From: Candidatus Peregrinibacteria bacterium
GTDB taxonomy: Bacteria > Patescibacteriota > Gracilibacteria > CAIRYL01 > GCA-016699755
Assembly (NCBI GenBank): GCA_016699755.1
Contig: CP065009.1
Span: 682,001 to 746,000 of the forward strand
DNA: 64,000 nucleotides
Direction: 5' to 3'
Shown here: positions 26,982 through 36,000 of the stretch, piece by piece
Position numbering within the stretch: position 1 is the stretch's first letter
Layout of the letters: each line of letters opens with the position of its first letter
Position numbers and translations under genes: made by a program
Notes under the pieces: generated by a model
Database searches by the model: none
The model's input: only the letters and a program-made list of their open reading frames with translations
Told to the model about the DNA's origin: nothing

Positions 26982-27068
26982 GCCGGGGTGGCGGAACTGG
27001 CAGACGCGCGGGACTCAAAATCCCGTTCCCCTTGGGGAGTGAGGGTTCGATCCCCTCCTCCGGCACCA
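26982..27068 (+). tRNA. tRNA-Leu (anticodon CAA)
   Basis: An 87-nt class-II tRNA. The acceptor GCCGGGG (26982-26988) pairs with CTCCGGC (27058-27064), discriminator A, then an encoded CCA. The anticodon stem CGGGA/TCCCG encloses loop CTCAAAA, anticodon CAA. A variable arm CCCCTTGGGG-type hairpin and a TTCGATC T-loop follow. It reads UUG. Confidence 0.95.
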
Positions 27069-27109
27069 AAAAGCCACGTCAGAGTTTTTTCTTCTTTTTC
27101 TTGTCGATC

Positions 27110-27733
27110 ATGTCACACCCCATTCTTAAAACAGATGTTTATACTCCAGGAACGGCACAAGTAATACGAAGTTCAGGGAAAGTTCCTTCTGTTGTATATG
27201 GTCACAAATTAGAAACAAAGAATATAACTGTTGATAAGCAAGAATTTCGACGTGTTTACCGAAAAGCAGGAAAAGCAACACTTGTCGATCTCGAAGTTTC
27301 TGGAAAAACAATTCCGGTTCTTATTCACGTTGTTGATACTCACCCTATTTCAGGTGACCCGATTCATATTGATTTCCATGCGGTTCGAATGAATGAAGAA
27401 GTACATGCTGTTGTTCCCGTAAAATTTTCTGGTATTTCGGATGCAGTAAAACTTATGGGAGGAGTCCTCACTATTCAACACGAACAAATTCATATTAAAT
27501 GTCTTCCAAAGCACCTTATCTCTTCTGTAGAGACCTCACTTGAAAAGCTCAAAACCTTTCACGATACCATTACTGTTGCCGATATTCCTTTCCCCAAAGA
27601 AGTAACTCTCATTGATCCTCCAGAAACAGTTATTGCAAGTGTAAATGCGCCTCGTGTGAACTCTGCAGATGAAGAGACAGAGACATCATCAGAAGGAGGA
27701 GAAACTGGAGAGAAGGTGGAGAAGAAAGCCTAG
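27110..27733 (+). CDS. rplY: 50S ribosomal protein L25 (CTC/TL5 long form)
   Basis: 207 aa. The N-terminal L25 5S-rRNA-binding domain (residues 1-95, GKVPSVVYGHKLETKN and LIHVVDTHPISGDPIHIDFH) is followed by the CTC C-terminal beta domain (95-185) and an acidic Glu/Thr/Ser tail. The ATG lies 41 bp after the tRNA; the longer open frame across the tRNA is not coding. No SD is visible. Confidence 0.94.
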   Translation: MSHPILKTDVYTPGTAQVIRSSGKVPSVVYGHKLETKNITVDKQEFRRVYRKAGKATLVDLEVSGKTIPVLIHVVDTHPISGDPIHIDFHAVRMNEEVHAVVPVKFSGISDAVKLMGGVLTIQHEQIHIKCLPKHLISSVETSLEKLKTFHDTITVADIPFPKEVTLIDPPETVIASVNAPRVNSADEETETSSEGGETGEKVEKKA

Positions 27734-27749
27734 TTCTCATATCCCATAT

Positions 27750-28826
27750 ATGCATCTTCGTGCATTCCTTCTCGTTTTTGTGCCAATCGCCTTTGTGCTT
27801 GTAGTAACAGGAGTACTTGGATATTGGTGGGAACAGCATGAAAAAGAAGCTTCTCACAAAACAATACTTCTTTCGGATTTTATTGGAAAAACAACACCCA
27901 AGAATCTTATATCTCCCCCTCCGCTTCGTGATGTTGGAGAACCACCTGCTTTTGAAAAATCTCTTCTCACAGGGCTTCCTCGCATTTCGGGAGAGGTAGA
28001 GAAAATTGTTGGCGTTATGATTGATGAAGCTCCTGGTGCGCGAGCTCATCACACCGGAATAGAAAAAGCACGCATGGTTTTTGAAGCGCCTGCCGAGGGC
28101 GGAATTCCTCGTCTTTTGACACTTTTTTCTTCTGAGGATTTTCCAGAGAAAATTGGACCAGTTCGGAGCGCACGACACTATTTTGTGCAAATGGCAGAAC
28201 CCATTGCAGGAGCCTATGTTCATGCAGGGGGAAGTCCCCAAGGACTTGAAGAAGTCTATAATTCTTCTCTCATCAATATAGACGAGGGATTTAACGATAA
28301 ACATTTTGAGCGAGACAATACTATTGCGCGTCCTCACAATCTTTTTCTTCTTCCCGAAACCATTTCAGAAGAAATTCCGCCTTCTTCTCATGAAGAAGCT
28401 CTTTTTTTGTTCTCAGAAGATATTCCAACAGGACTTTCTTCTGAAGACGCACCATTTCTTGATGTGGATTTCTCCACCACTCAGCACCATGTCTCTTGGC
28501 AATATGATGCCGAAAAAAAATGTTATCAGCGAAAACAATCAATGGAAACTTCCGATATTTGTGCTACCAATGTAGGGATTCTTATTATTCCCATCTGGTC
28601 TATTGAAGGAGATAAAAAGGGGCGACTCGATATGAACACTATTGGATCGGGTTTTGCCACTATTTTTCGGGATGGAAAAGCAATTTCTGGAAAATGGAAT
28701 CGAAATAAGGATGAGGTCTTTTCTTTTACCACAGAAAGCGGAGAAGAAATTCCCCTCAAACCCGGAACTACTTTTTTTCAAATTGTAGGATCAAAAGAGA
28801 AATTCTCGTTCTCTTCGCCTGGGTGA
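27750..28826 (+). CDS. YerB/DUF3048 family lipoprotein-like or membrane-anchored protein
   Basis: 358 aa. One N-terminal membrane segment (about residues 5-25), then the DUF3048 domain: VGVMIDEAPGARAHHTGIEK, VFEAPAEGGIPRLLTLF, KIGPVRSARHYFVQMA and YVHAGGSPQGLEEV. The C-terminal DUF3048_C part contains the FYFR-type end replaced by PGTTFFQIV. Extracytoplasmic, unknown function. The stop TGA overlaps the GTG start of queA (GTGA), so the two are translationally coupled. Confidence 0.88.
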   Translation: MHLRAFLLVFVPIAFVLVVTGVLGYWWEQHEKEASHKTILLSDFIGKTTPKNLISPPPLRDVGEPPAFEKSLLTGLPRISGEVEKIVGVMIDEAPGARAHHTGIEKARMVFEAPAEGGIPRLLTLFSSEDFPEKIGPVRSARHYFVQMAEPIAGAYVHAGGSPQGLEEVYNSSLINIDEGFNDKHFERDNTIARPHNLFLLPETISEEIPPSSHEEALFLFSEDIPTGLSSEDAPFLDVDFSTTQHHVSWQYDAEKKCYQRKQSMETSDICATNVGILIIPIWSIEGDKKGRLDMNTIGSGFATIFRDGKAISGKWNRNKDEVFSFTTESGEEIPLKPGTTFFQIVGSKEKFSFSSPG

Positions 28827-29854
28827 AAACTACGGAATTCGATTTTGTCCTCCCAAAAGAACAAATTGCCAAAAAACCACTGAGCAAAAGGGAATTGGCA
28901 AAACTCATGGTGATTGACCGAAATACAAAACACAGGGCACACAGAAACATTGGCGATCTTCCTGATATTTTAAATGAAAATGATGTTCTTGTCTTTAATC
29001 GGAGTCGAGTTATTCCCGCACGAATCCTTCTTTCGGAAAAAGAAGAAGTTTTTCTCTGTCACAAAATAACACCCAAAAAATGGGCATGCATGATTCGCAC
29101 GGGAAAAGCCTTTCCAGTAGGAAGAATACTAAGCTTTTCTGATGGATCACACGCAGAAGTAGAGAAAATTCGAGATGATGGACTTCGAGAGATTTCTTTT
29201 TTCTCGAAGGAATCATTTTCGACATTTTTGGAAAAATATGGAAGTATTCCTCTTCCGCCCTATTTGGAGAGACAGGCAACTCAAGAAGATAAAAATGACT
29301 ATCAAACAGTCTTTGCCGATCACGATGGATCTGTGGCGGCACCAACAGCAGGACTCCATTTTACAAAACCTCTTCTTGAGCTCCTACAAAAAAAGAAAGT
29401 TCAAATGGAGTGGGTAACCCTTCATGTTGGTCTTGGAACATTTTTACCAGTAAAAACAGAGGAAATAAAAGACCACCAAATGCATGCGGAATATGCAGAA
29501 ATATCGGTAGAAACCGCTGAATCTCTCGCAAGAGCAAAAAAATCGGGAAAACGGATTATTGCGGTAGGAAGTACGTCCCTCAGAACCTTAGAAAGTAGTG
29601 TGAGGAAAAATGGAGCGATGATGCCCTTTCAGGATTTTACAAAACTTTTCCTCTTTCCTCCGGCAGATTTTTGCTTTGTTGACGGTTTTTTTACAAATTT
29701 TCATCTTCCAAAAAGCACACTTCTCATGCTCGTTTCCGCATTTATGAGTCCAAAAAAAATGGAGGGAAAAGATATTCTTCTTGCGGCGTACCAAGAGGCA
29801 ATTCAAAAGAACTATCGTTTCTTCTCATACGGCGATGCTATGCTCATTCTGTAG
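28823..29854 (+). CDS. queA: S-adenosylmethionine:tRNA ribosyltransferase-isomerase
   Basis: 343 aa, normal length, GTG start. It transfers the ribosyl part of AdoMet to preQ1 in tRNA during queuosine synthesis. Motifs: FDFVLPKEQIAKKPL, VLVFNRSRVIPARI, SVAAPTAGLHFT, VTLHVGLGTFLPV, AVGSTSLRTLES and FFTNFHLPKSTLLMLVSAF. AdoMet from the nearby metK is its substrate. No tgt gene is visible in the window. Confidence 0.97.
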   Translation: MKTTEFDFVLPKEQIAKKPLSKRELAKLMVIDRNTKHRAHRNIGDLPDILNENDVLVFNRSRVIPARILLSEKEEVFLCHKITPKKWACMIRTGKAFPVGRILSFSDGSHAEVEKIRDDGLREISFFSKESFSTFLEKYGSIPLPPYLERQATQEDKNDYQTVFADHDGSVAAPTAGLHFTKPLLELLQKKKVQMEWVTLHVGLGTFLPVKTEEIKDHQMHAEYAEISVETAESLARAKKSGKRIIAVGSTSLRTLESSVRKNGAMMPFQDFTKLFLFPPADFCFVDGFFTNFHLPKSTLLMLVSAFMSPKKMEGKDILLAAYQEAIQKNYRFFSYGDAMLIL

Positions 29855-29863
29855 GAAGATTTT

Positions 29864-31456
29864 CTAGAGATGTTTTCCTGCTATGCGTATATGAAGAGTT
29901 TTTTCTTCTCCAGAAATATGGATTTCTGCTTCTGAAATATCTCGAAAAAAATCGAATTTAGCATTTTCGGGAAGTTCCATATTCTTCATTTCCGCCGAAA
30001 GAAGATCACTTTTTTTTCCTTTGGAAGAAGAAAAATCATACGAGAGGATGTCTTTTGCGAGAACGGTATCATTTGCAATGAGAAAGACATTTTTCTTTTC
30101 TCCGAGAGAGAGTTCCATTTTTTTTCCCTCAGCATCTTCTGCAGAAAAGATATCGAGTGTTCCGCCCTGAATTTCTTCAGAAACAACAGAGATACAATCC
30201 GTACAAGCGGCAATCTCTCGAATTTGTGTTCCGTCTTCTAATGTGTGTGTGATGATGCGAGGAATAAATCGTTCTGCTTTTTGCTTGAGTCCAGCAAGCA
30301 TTTTTTCCTTCTTGAGAGAAATGTCTTCTGTTCCCACTCCTGCTACTATTAATGAATTTTTGGGAACATACCAAAGCGCCATCCCTTTCTCGAAAAGGGG
30401 AAGAATATCATTTTCAAAATCAATCTCTTTTCCAAGCCAATCTTGCGACAACGCTCGCGCTCGTCCCCAGAGAAAAAATGAAAATGCGGGATCGGTTTTT
30501 TCAAGTTCTTGTGTCAGGCTTTGAAAGAGTTTGCCAAAATGATTTGCAACAAGTGTTATTCCCTTTTCTTGGGAAGGGAAAGAAATACCTTTTTCTTCTG
30601 AAGAAAAGGAGAAGTGGGAATTCATGGTTTCAAGAGGAATATCAAAAGACCCCGAAACAGTGCCATTTGAATATCCTACTGCAAAAGAAAGAGAAGAAGC
30701 ATGGCGAAAAACATGCTCTGCCTGAGAAGCAATATTTTCGGGAATAAGAGGAAAAAGAAAATCTTTCGTTAAGAATCCGTGAACAAATGCTTCTCCCATT
30801 GAAGGAAAATGAGAAGAGGAAAATACATCAGCTTCTCCGAGTGAAACTGCACTTCCAGAATGCACATCTTGTATGCGGCTTAAAAAAACCGGATCATCAG
30901 AAACAATAAGCCATCCGTTCTGAAAAAAACCTCTTTTCTGATTCCCCTCTTCTCCAAATTCAAAAATAACATCAGAGCTTTTTTCGCTATTCTGCTGTGC
31001 AAGTCCTCCTCCAAGTTGTTTTACTATTTCCTCCTCTTTTTTGTGGAACTGTTGATTTTTGAGACGAAAAAGCCCAACAAACTGCAGTGGGTTTTCTTTT
31101 GAGATTGGATTTTTATACGCCGCAATCACCATTTTGTTCGCAAAGTTCTCCGCACGAATGGGTAAAACACCGGTCAACTTTTCGAGGAGTTCCGACTGTT
31201 TTTGACACCACAGTGGAAAAGATGTTCCCAGCGTATTTTGGCATGAGGGAGACTCAAAATCTGCAAAAAACACAACCCCTTCTGCCGGAAGAAGGTTTTC
31301 TGCACTCGGAGAAAGAAATGGCGTGAGTAATAAAATCCACAAAGCACCGCCAAAAAGAAGACTACCAAAAAGGATGCTTATCCACAGAGGAGGTCTTTTT
31401 TTCTTCTCTTTTTTCCCGAGGATTTTCTGAACGATCTTAAGTATTGAAAGAGTCAC
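29864..31456 (-). CDS. Membrane-anchored DUF3352-like protein
   Basis: 530 aa from a GTG start. A basic N-terminus (KKEKKKRPP) precedes one membrane helix (residues 24-47). The exported part begins LPAEGVVFFADFES and shows repeated substructures (FANKMVIAAY; SLSFAVGYSNG) as in DUF3352 proteins. Function unknown. It converges with queA (9 bp between stops). The family assignment is tentative. Confidence 0.6.
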   Translation of the reverse strand: MTLSILKIVQKILGKKEKKKRPPLWISILFGSLLFGGALWILLLTPFLSPSAENLLPAEGVVFFADFESPSCQNTLGTSFPLWCQKQSELLEKLTGVLPIRAENFANKMVIAAYKNPISKENPLQFVGLFRLKNQQFHKKEEEIVKQLGGGLAQQNSEKSSDVIFEFGEEGNQKRGFFQNGWLIVSDDPVFLSRIQDVHSGSAVSLGEADVFSSSHFPSMGEAFVHGFLTKDFLFPLIPENIASQAEHVFRHASSLSFAVGYSNGTVSGSFDIPLETMNSHFSFSSEEKGISFPSQEKGITLVANHFGKLFQSLTQELEKTDPAFSFFLWGRARALSQDWLGKEIDFENDILPLFEKGMALWYVPKNSLIVAGVGTEDISLKKEKMLAGLKQKAERFIPRIITHTLEDGTQIREIAACTDCISVVSEEIQGGTLDIFSAEDAEGKKMELSLGEKKNVFLIANDTVLAKDILSYDFSSSKGKKSDLLSAEMKNMELPENAKFDFFRDISEAEIHISGEEKTLHIRIAGKHL

Positions 31457-31531
31457 GATGAAGAAAATACTTCGTTATTGTGGCGAAAAAGCATTATGGG
31501 AACAATGGAAAATTAGGCGAAAGCCTCTGCT

Positions 31532-32386
31532 TCATTTTTCTTTAGGAGGATCTATGATATACACCTTTCCATTAATCCAAATACAAACTCCATTTTTTCC
31601 CGAATTTTTTACTGCGTACATTGCATCATCTGCTTGGCTCACAAGATGGATTCCCCTTCCTATTTCTTTATGTGGAATCTCTACAATCCCTATAGATGCG
31701 CCTATTCCATATTTTTTGCCGTCATCGTCTGTTATATCCAAAATAAGCTCCCGATACCTGTGAGCAACTATTATTGCATCCTTAGTACAATTGAGAAGTA
31801 TAACGAATTCATCACCTCCCCATCGAGCGACGACATCATGTTCTCGTCCCTGTAAGATTTGTGCCACTTTTTGCAACACCTTATCACCCTCTGAATGCCC
31901 TCTGGTATCATTCACTTTCTTAAAATTATCGAGATCAATGAAGAGAATGGAAAAGTTTTTTTCTAGATCATCTTCTTTTCTTTCAACATTTCTCTTTTTG
32001 AATTCATCTGAAAGTCCCTTTCGATTGTAAGTACCTGTAAGGAGATCTAACATACCTTCTCTTTTTGATTTATCTATCGTATTATTTGCTTCTCGTAACC
32101 TTTCATTGAGATCGTGTATTTTTTCGAGAGAAAACTTCAAAGCAACTCGCTGAGTAACAAGAAAACAAAACAGCTTTTCGTCGTTTCCCAGAAACCCTTT
32201 CTGCAAAACATACTGTACTGCTTCTTCTACAAACGAAAGAAGAAAAGAATCATCCTCTTTTCTCCGTAAAACAATAATACCTTCTTGCTCTAAAAAATCT
32301 CTCACCTCTTGAAGAACTTTTGTAGTGCAGGGTGTTGTTTTTTGAAGACTAGGTTGTAGCACCTCTTTTGATTTACCAAAAGCCAT
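31532..32386 (-). CDS. Soluble GGDEF protein, probable diguanylate cyclase
   Basis: 284 aa. Residues 1-105 form an unknown helical domain; residues 115-265 are a GGDEF domain with DLLTGTYNRKGL, FIDLDNFKKVND, RWGGDEFVIL and an I-site RxxD (REHD) five residues before GGDEF. All residues for GTP cyclisation and product inhibition are present, so c-di-GMP synthesis is likely. There is no membrane segment or recognised sensor domain. No EAL, HD-GYP or PilZ protein lies in the window. A short acidic/basic tail follows. Confidence 0.9.
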   Translation of the reverse strand: MAFGKSKEVLQPSLQKTTPCTTKVLQEVRDFLEQEGIIVLRRKEDDSFLLSFVEEAVQYVLQKGFLGNDEKLFCFLVTQRVALKFSLEKIHDLNERLREANNTIDKSKREGMLDLLTGTYNRKGLSDEFKKRNVERKEDDLEKNFSILFIDLDNFKKVNDTRGHSEGDKVLQKVAQILQGREHDVVARWGGDEFVILLNCTKDAIIVAHRYRELILDITDDDGKKYGIGASIGIVEIPHKEIGRGIHLVSQADDAMYAVKNSGKNGVCIWINGKVYIIDPPKEK

Positions 32387-32462
32387 TATATAACAATAAA
32401 AATAAGGTTATGATTTTTCCTTATTTTTTTCTTTCTTAGCAAGTTTTTTTGGGAATATTCAC

Positions 32463-32500
32463 AACAACCTCCGTGAAACGATATTCATGGAGGTTGTTTT
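32463..32500. terminator. Long hairpin downstream of the 2615-aa gene
   Basis: A 15-bp stem AACAACCTCC-GTGAA / TTCAT-GGAGGTTGTT (32463-32477 with 32484-32498) lies 15 bp past the stop of the giant minus-strand gene. The T run is on the plus-strand side, so its strength as a minus-strand terminator is uncertain. Confidence 0.55.
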
Positions 32501-32514
32501 TCTGTTTTTTTCTT

Positions 32515-33085
32515 TTACTTTAAAATACATGCAAGAGGATATGTTCCTTTATTTTCATCGTCGAAAAAATATCCACCATGATATGCATAAGGAAGGATGG
32601 AAATACTTTCAGATGAATTTCCATAAACATTAAAGAAAACAGGTACTTCAATATCGGTATTTAGATCATAAAGAACAGCAGGGTTTTGCAGAGAAAGATC
32701 AAGAATTCTTGCCGCTTGATAATTACTTCCAAAATCGCCTACACACACAGCATCTTTTGCTGCGTCAGAAGCATTGTATGCAACGTTTGTTCGAGAAAAA
32801 CGAAAATCATTACTCTTTACAATACACCCAATAGGATAATCTCCCCCGAGAACACCAAGACCAAGAAATATAGAATAAGGTGCAAAGCTCTGGGTAGAAT
32901 CTCCGTAAACATTGAATGCTATTTTATCAAAAGTAGAAGTATCAATAAGAGCAATATCTTGGAGCATAACATCTAAAATTCTTGCCGCTTGATAATTACT
33001 TCCAAAATCACTCACACACACAGCATCTTTTGCTGCGTCAGAAGCATTGTATGCTACATTTGTTCGAGAAAAACGAAAATCTATA
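32515..33085 (-). repeat. Tandem C-terminal domain duplication in surface protein A
   Basis: Two copies of a ~80-residue domain share FRFSRTNVAYNASDAAKDAV and DFGSNYQAARILD, with a paired Cys near each end (AVCV and GCIV or ACIL). Their ends differ, so the duplication is not recent. Confidence 0.8.
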
Positions 33086-36000
33086 TCGTCAACATATTCT
33101 CGAATACTCTGTTGAGTGGGAACTTTTGTTGCGGAATCAGATGCAAAATCATCTTCATCAAGAACCCAGCTGTTTCCTGAAATATCAGTATCATCATTTT
33201 TGGTGAGGTTCGTATCATTTGAAAGATTCACAGAGCTGATTTGGCTTCCATTGATGAGGTAATTATTTCCTGTTGAGACATTGATGTTTCCACTCACATC
33301 GAGTTTCTCTATTGGCGAAATGGTGCCAATTCCGACATTGCCGTTTCCGAGGATTGTCATTTTGGTTTGCAGGGATTGAAGTGTACTTCCCGAGGAGATG
33401 GTAGTGCCGGTTTTGAAAGAGATAGTACTTGCCCCTGTTCCTTTTCCTGCTCCAGAGGAGAGAACGAGTTCTCCGCCAGAGAGGTTTGGAGCGCCGCCGG
33501 AAGTAGCGAAGAATTCGTAGATATTGTCACTATTTACAGCCGCATAGATATTTCCGCTGGAGTCGGCGGTCATGCTATACCAATTTCTCGATGTTTGTCC
33601 GAGAGGGAGAAAGTCTCCCGTCCCTCCGGTTTGTTTGTAGATGTCGCCAAGAATTTCAGTCGCATAGATATTTCCGCTGGAGTCAGCGGTTATGCCGTCC
33701 CAACTTCTCGATGTTTGTCCGAGGGGGAGAAAGTCTCCCGTCCCTCCGGTTTGTTTGTAGATGTCGCCATACTCAATAGTTGCATAGACATTTCCGCTGG
33801 AGTCGGCGGTTATGCCATACCAATTTCTCGATGTTTGTCCGAGAGGGAGAAAGTCTCCCGTCCCTCCGGTTTGTTTGTAGATGTCGCCACCATACTCAGC
33901 CGCATAGATATTTCCGCTGGAGTCGGCGGTCATGCCGGTCCAATGTCTCGATGTTTGTCCGAGGGGGAGAAAGTCCCCCGTCCCTCCGGTTTGTTTGTAG
34001 ATGTCGCCACCATCTGTAGTTGCATAGACATTTCCGCTGGAGTCGGCGGTTATGCCCCACCACGTTCTCGATGTTTGTCCGAGCGACACAAAATTGGTTG
34101 ACGCTGCCGAACCTATTCCCGCATTTCCCGCCAAAAGAGAGAGCGCGTTCCCCGCCAAGTCCGCCACCTGACTCTCCACCCCTATCTCTTGATCTTGCGT
34201 ATTTCCAAAAGCAAGCGCGTAGGTAGGGGTGGCAGTGCCGATACCGACATTGCCGGCAACCGAGAGTCCGTCAGAACCGCGGAGATAGAATTGATTGGAA
34301 AAGTATTCCACCGCTCCCGCTTCTGGAGTCGTGAGGAGTGTTCCGCTCGTAAACTTGAGTGGTGCTGTACTCGCCGTAGCTGTTCCCGCTTTCAGGTGAA
34401 GCACAGCGGTCGGACTTGTTGTTCCGATTCCGACATTTCCACCATTAGTAATAGCAATTCCCTCATTGTCTCCGTCATTTGAAAGCCAGTTCTCATTGAG
34501 TTTTATATTTTGGGTAGCCGTATGGTTTCCAAGGTTATCAGTGCCTTCGGCACTCGTTGATCCTCCAGGACCAACAGAAGCATAGGCCGTTCCAAAAAAT
34601 GCTCCGTCGAGATTGTATTCGCTAACAGCAGAACCTGGTACATCTAGGACAAGCATTTTTGTTCCGTCGGCATTAAAAGCGAAGGGTCCCATTGGTTGTT
34701 CTCCAGTGATAGAATCTGAAGCCTGTGAAAGAGTAGAAACATCAAACCCTGTTGAAAGATTGTATACTCCTATGAAGCCTGATGATAGAAATAGCTTACC
34801 TCCATCCGGACTGAAAACTATATTAGCATAATAATCATATAAATTTAGGGGGGCACCTATAGAATCATACGAAGCAGTAGAAACATCAAACCCTGTTGAA
34901 AGATGGTATTCAACAATAGATCCCTGAAGTGTATAAGGATTCGCTAAGGCCATTACAAACATTTTTGTTCCGTCAGTATTAAATGCCAGACCAATAAATC
35001 CAAGAGCAAAAAAATTAACATTAGAATATGGGTCAAAGTTTGAGTCGTACGAAGCAGTAGAAACATCAAACCCTGTTGAAAGATGGTATTCAGCAATAAT
35101 GCCTATATTATTATCATTTCCTAATACAAACATTTTTGTTCCGTCAGTATTAAAAGCTATATTCGTAGCATTCTGTGATTGCGCACTTATATCAAAGCTT
35201 GAGTCGTACGAAGCAGTAGAAACATCAAACCCTGTTGAAAGATGGTATTCAAAAATAATGCTTGTATTATTATTATCTAATACAAACATTTTTGTTCCGT
35301 CAGTATTAAAAGCTATATCCGAAGCACCCTGTGATTGCGAACTTATATCAAAGCTTGAGTCGTACGAAGCAGTAGAAACATCATAGGCATAATCTTCTGC
35401 TACTACTGAGAGGTTTGAAGAAGGTTGTAATACTCGGTACTCTTTGGCTCCATGAGGAACAATTGCTTTTAAAACGCCATCGACCATAACACGAAGTCTT
35501 CCTGTTGTTAGATTGGTGGCATCTACAAGAATAGGGGTAATAGTACTTCCAGAAAAAGGAGCGTTCCATGTTTCTGTAGTAGTGAACTGGTGAGAAAGTG
35601 CGCTTCCATCTGCACATTCCCAAGCGGCATTGGTATCGTTCCATTTTGCCGTTTGTCCATCTGCACAAGAGAGCTGAGAAAGGGTGTCTGAGAGTTCACT
35701 GGTGGTATAACAGTTATCTCCGTTTTCATCACAATATTTTGTTGCTCCTATATTTCCTTCTGTGTCGAGTTTGAGCTGTCCTCCTGTTCCAGAGTCTGGA
35801 CTTGTTGTTCCGATTCCAATATTTCCATCATCGGTAATGGTGAGTCGGTCATCTGTATTCCAAAATCGTAAATCTGCTGTGGTTTCATCTTGATATATTC
35901 CCCAGTGGTTTTCTGCTCCACTTTGTATATCTATTTCTGAGTTGGTTCCCGTATCGGTTTTAATATGGAGTTTCGCATTTGGACTTGCTGTTCCAATCCC

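Noticed and set aside
33505..34100. CRISPR array
   Set aside because: The 120-bp units are coding, contiguous and nearly identical throughout, with no 25-40-bp repeat plus unique-spacer structure; no cas gene is present.
33367..34101. Long plus-strand open frames opposite the propeller arrays (also near 36895-37938, 44905-45759, 46480-47334 and 48955-49809)
   Set aside because: They are antisense translations of the same 120-bp repeats. Their repeated text changes frame meaning with the sense repeats, and the sense strand has signal peptides and fibre motifs.
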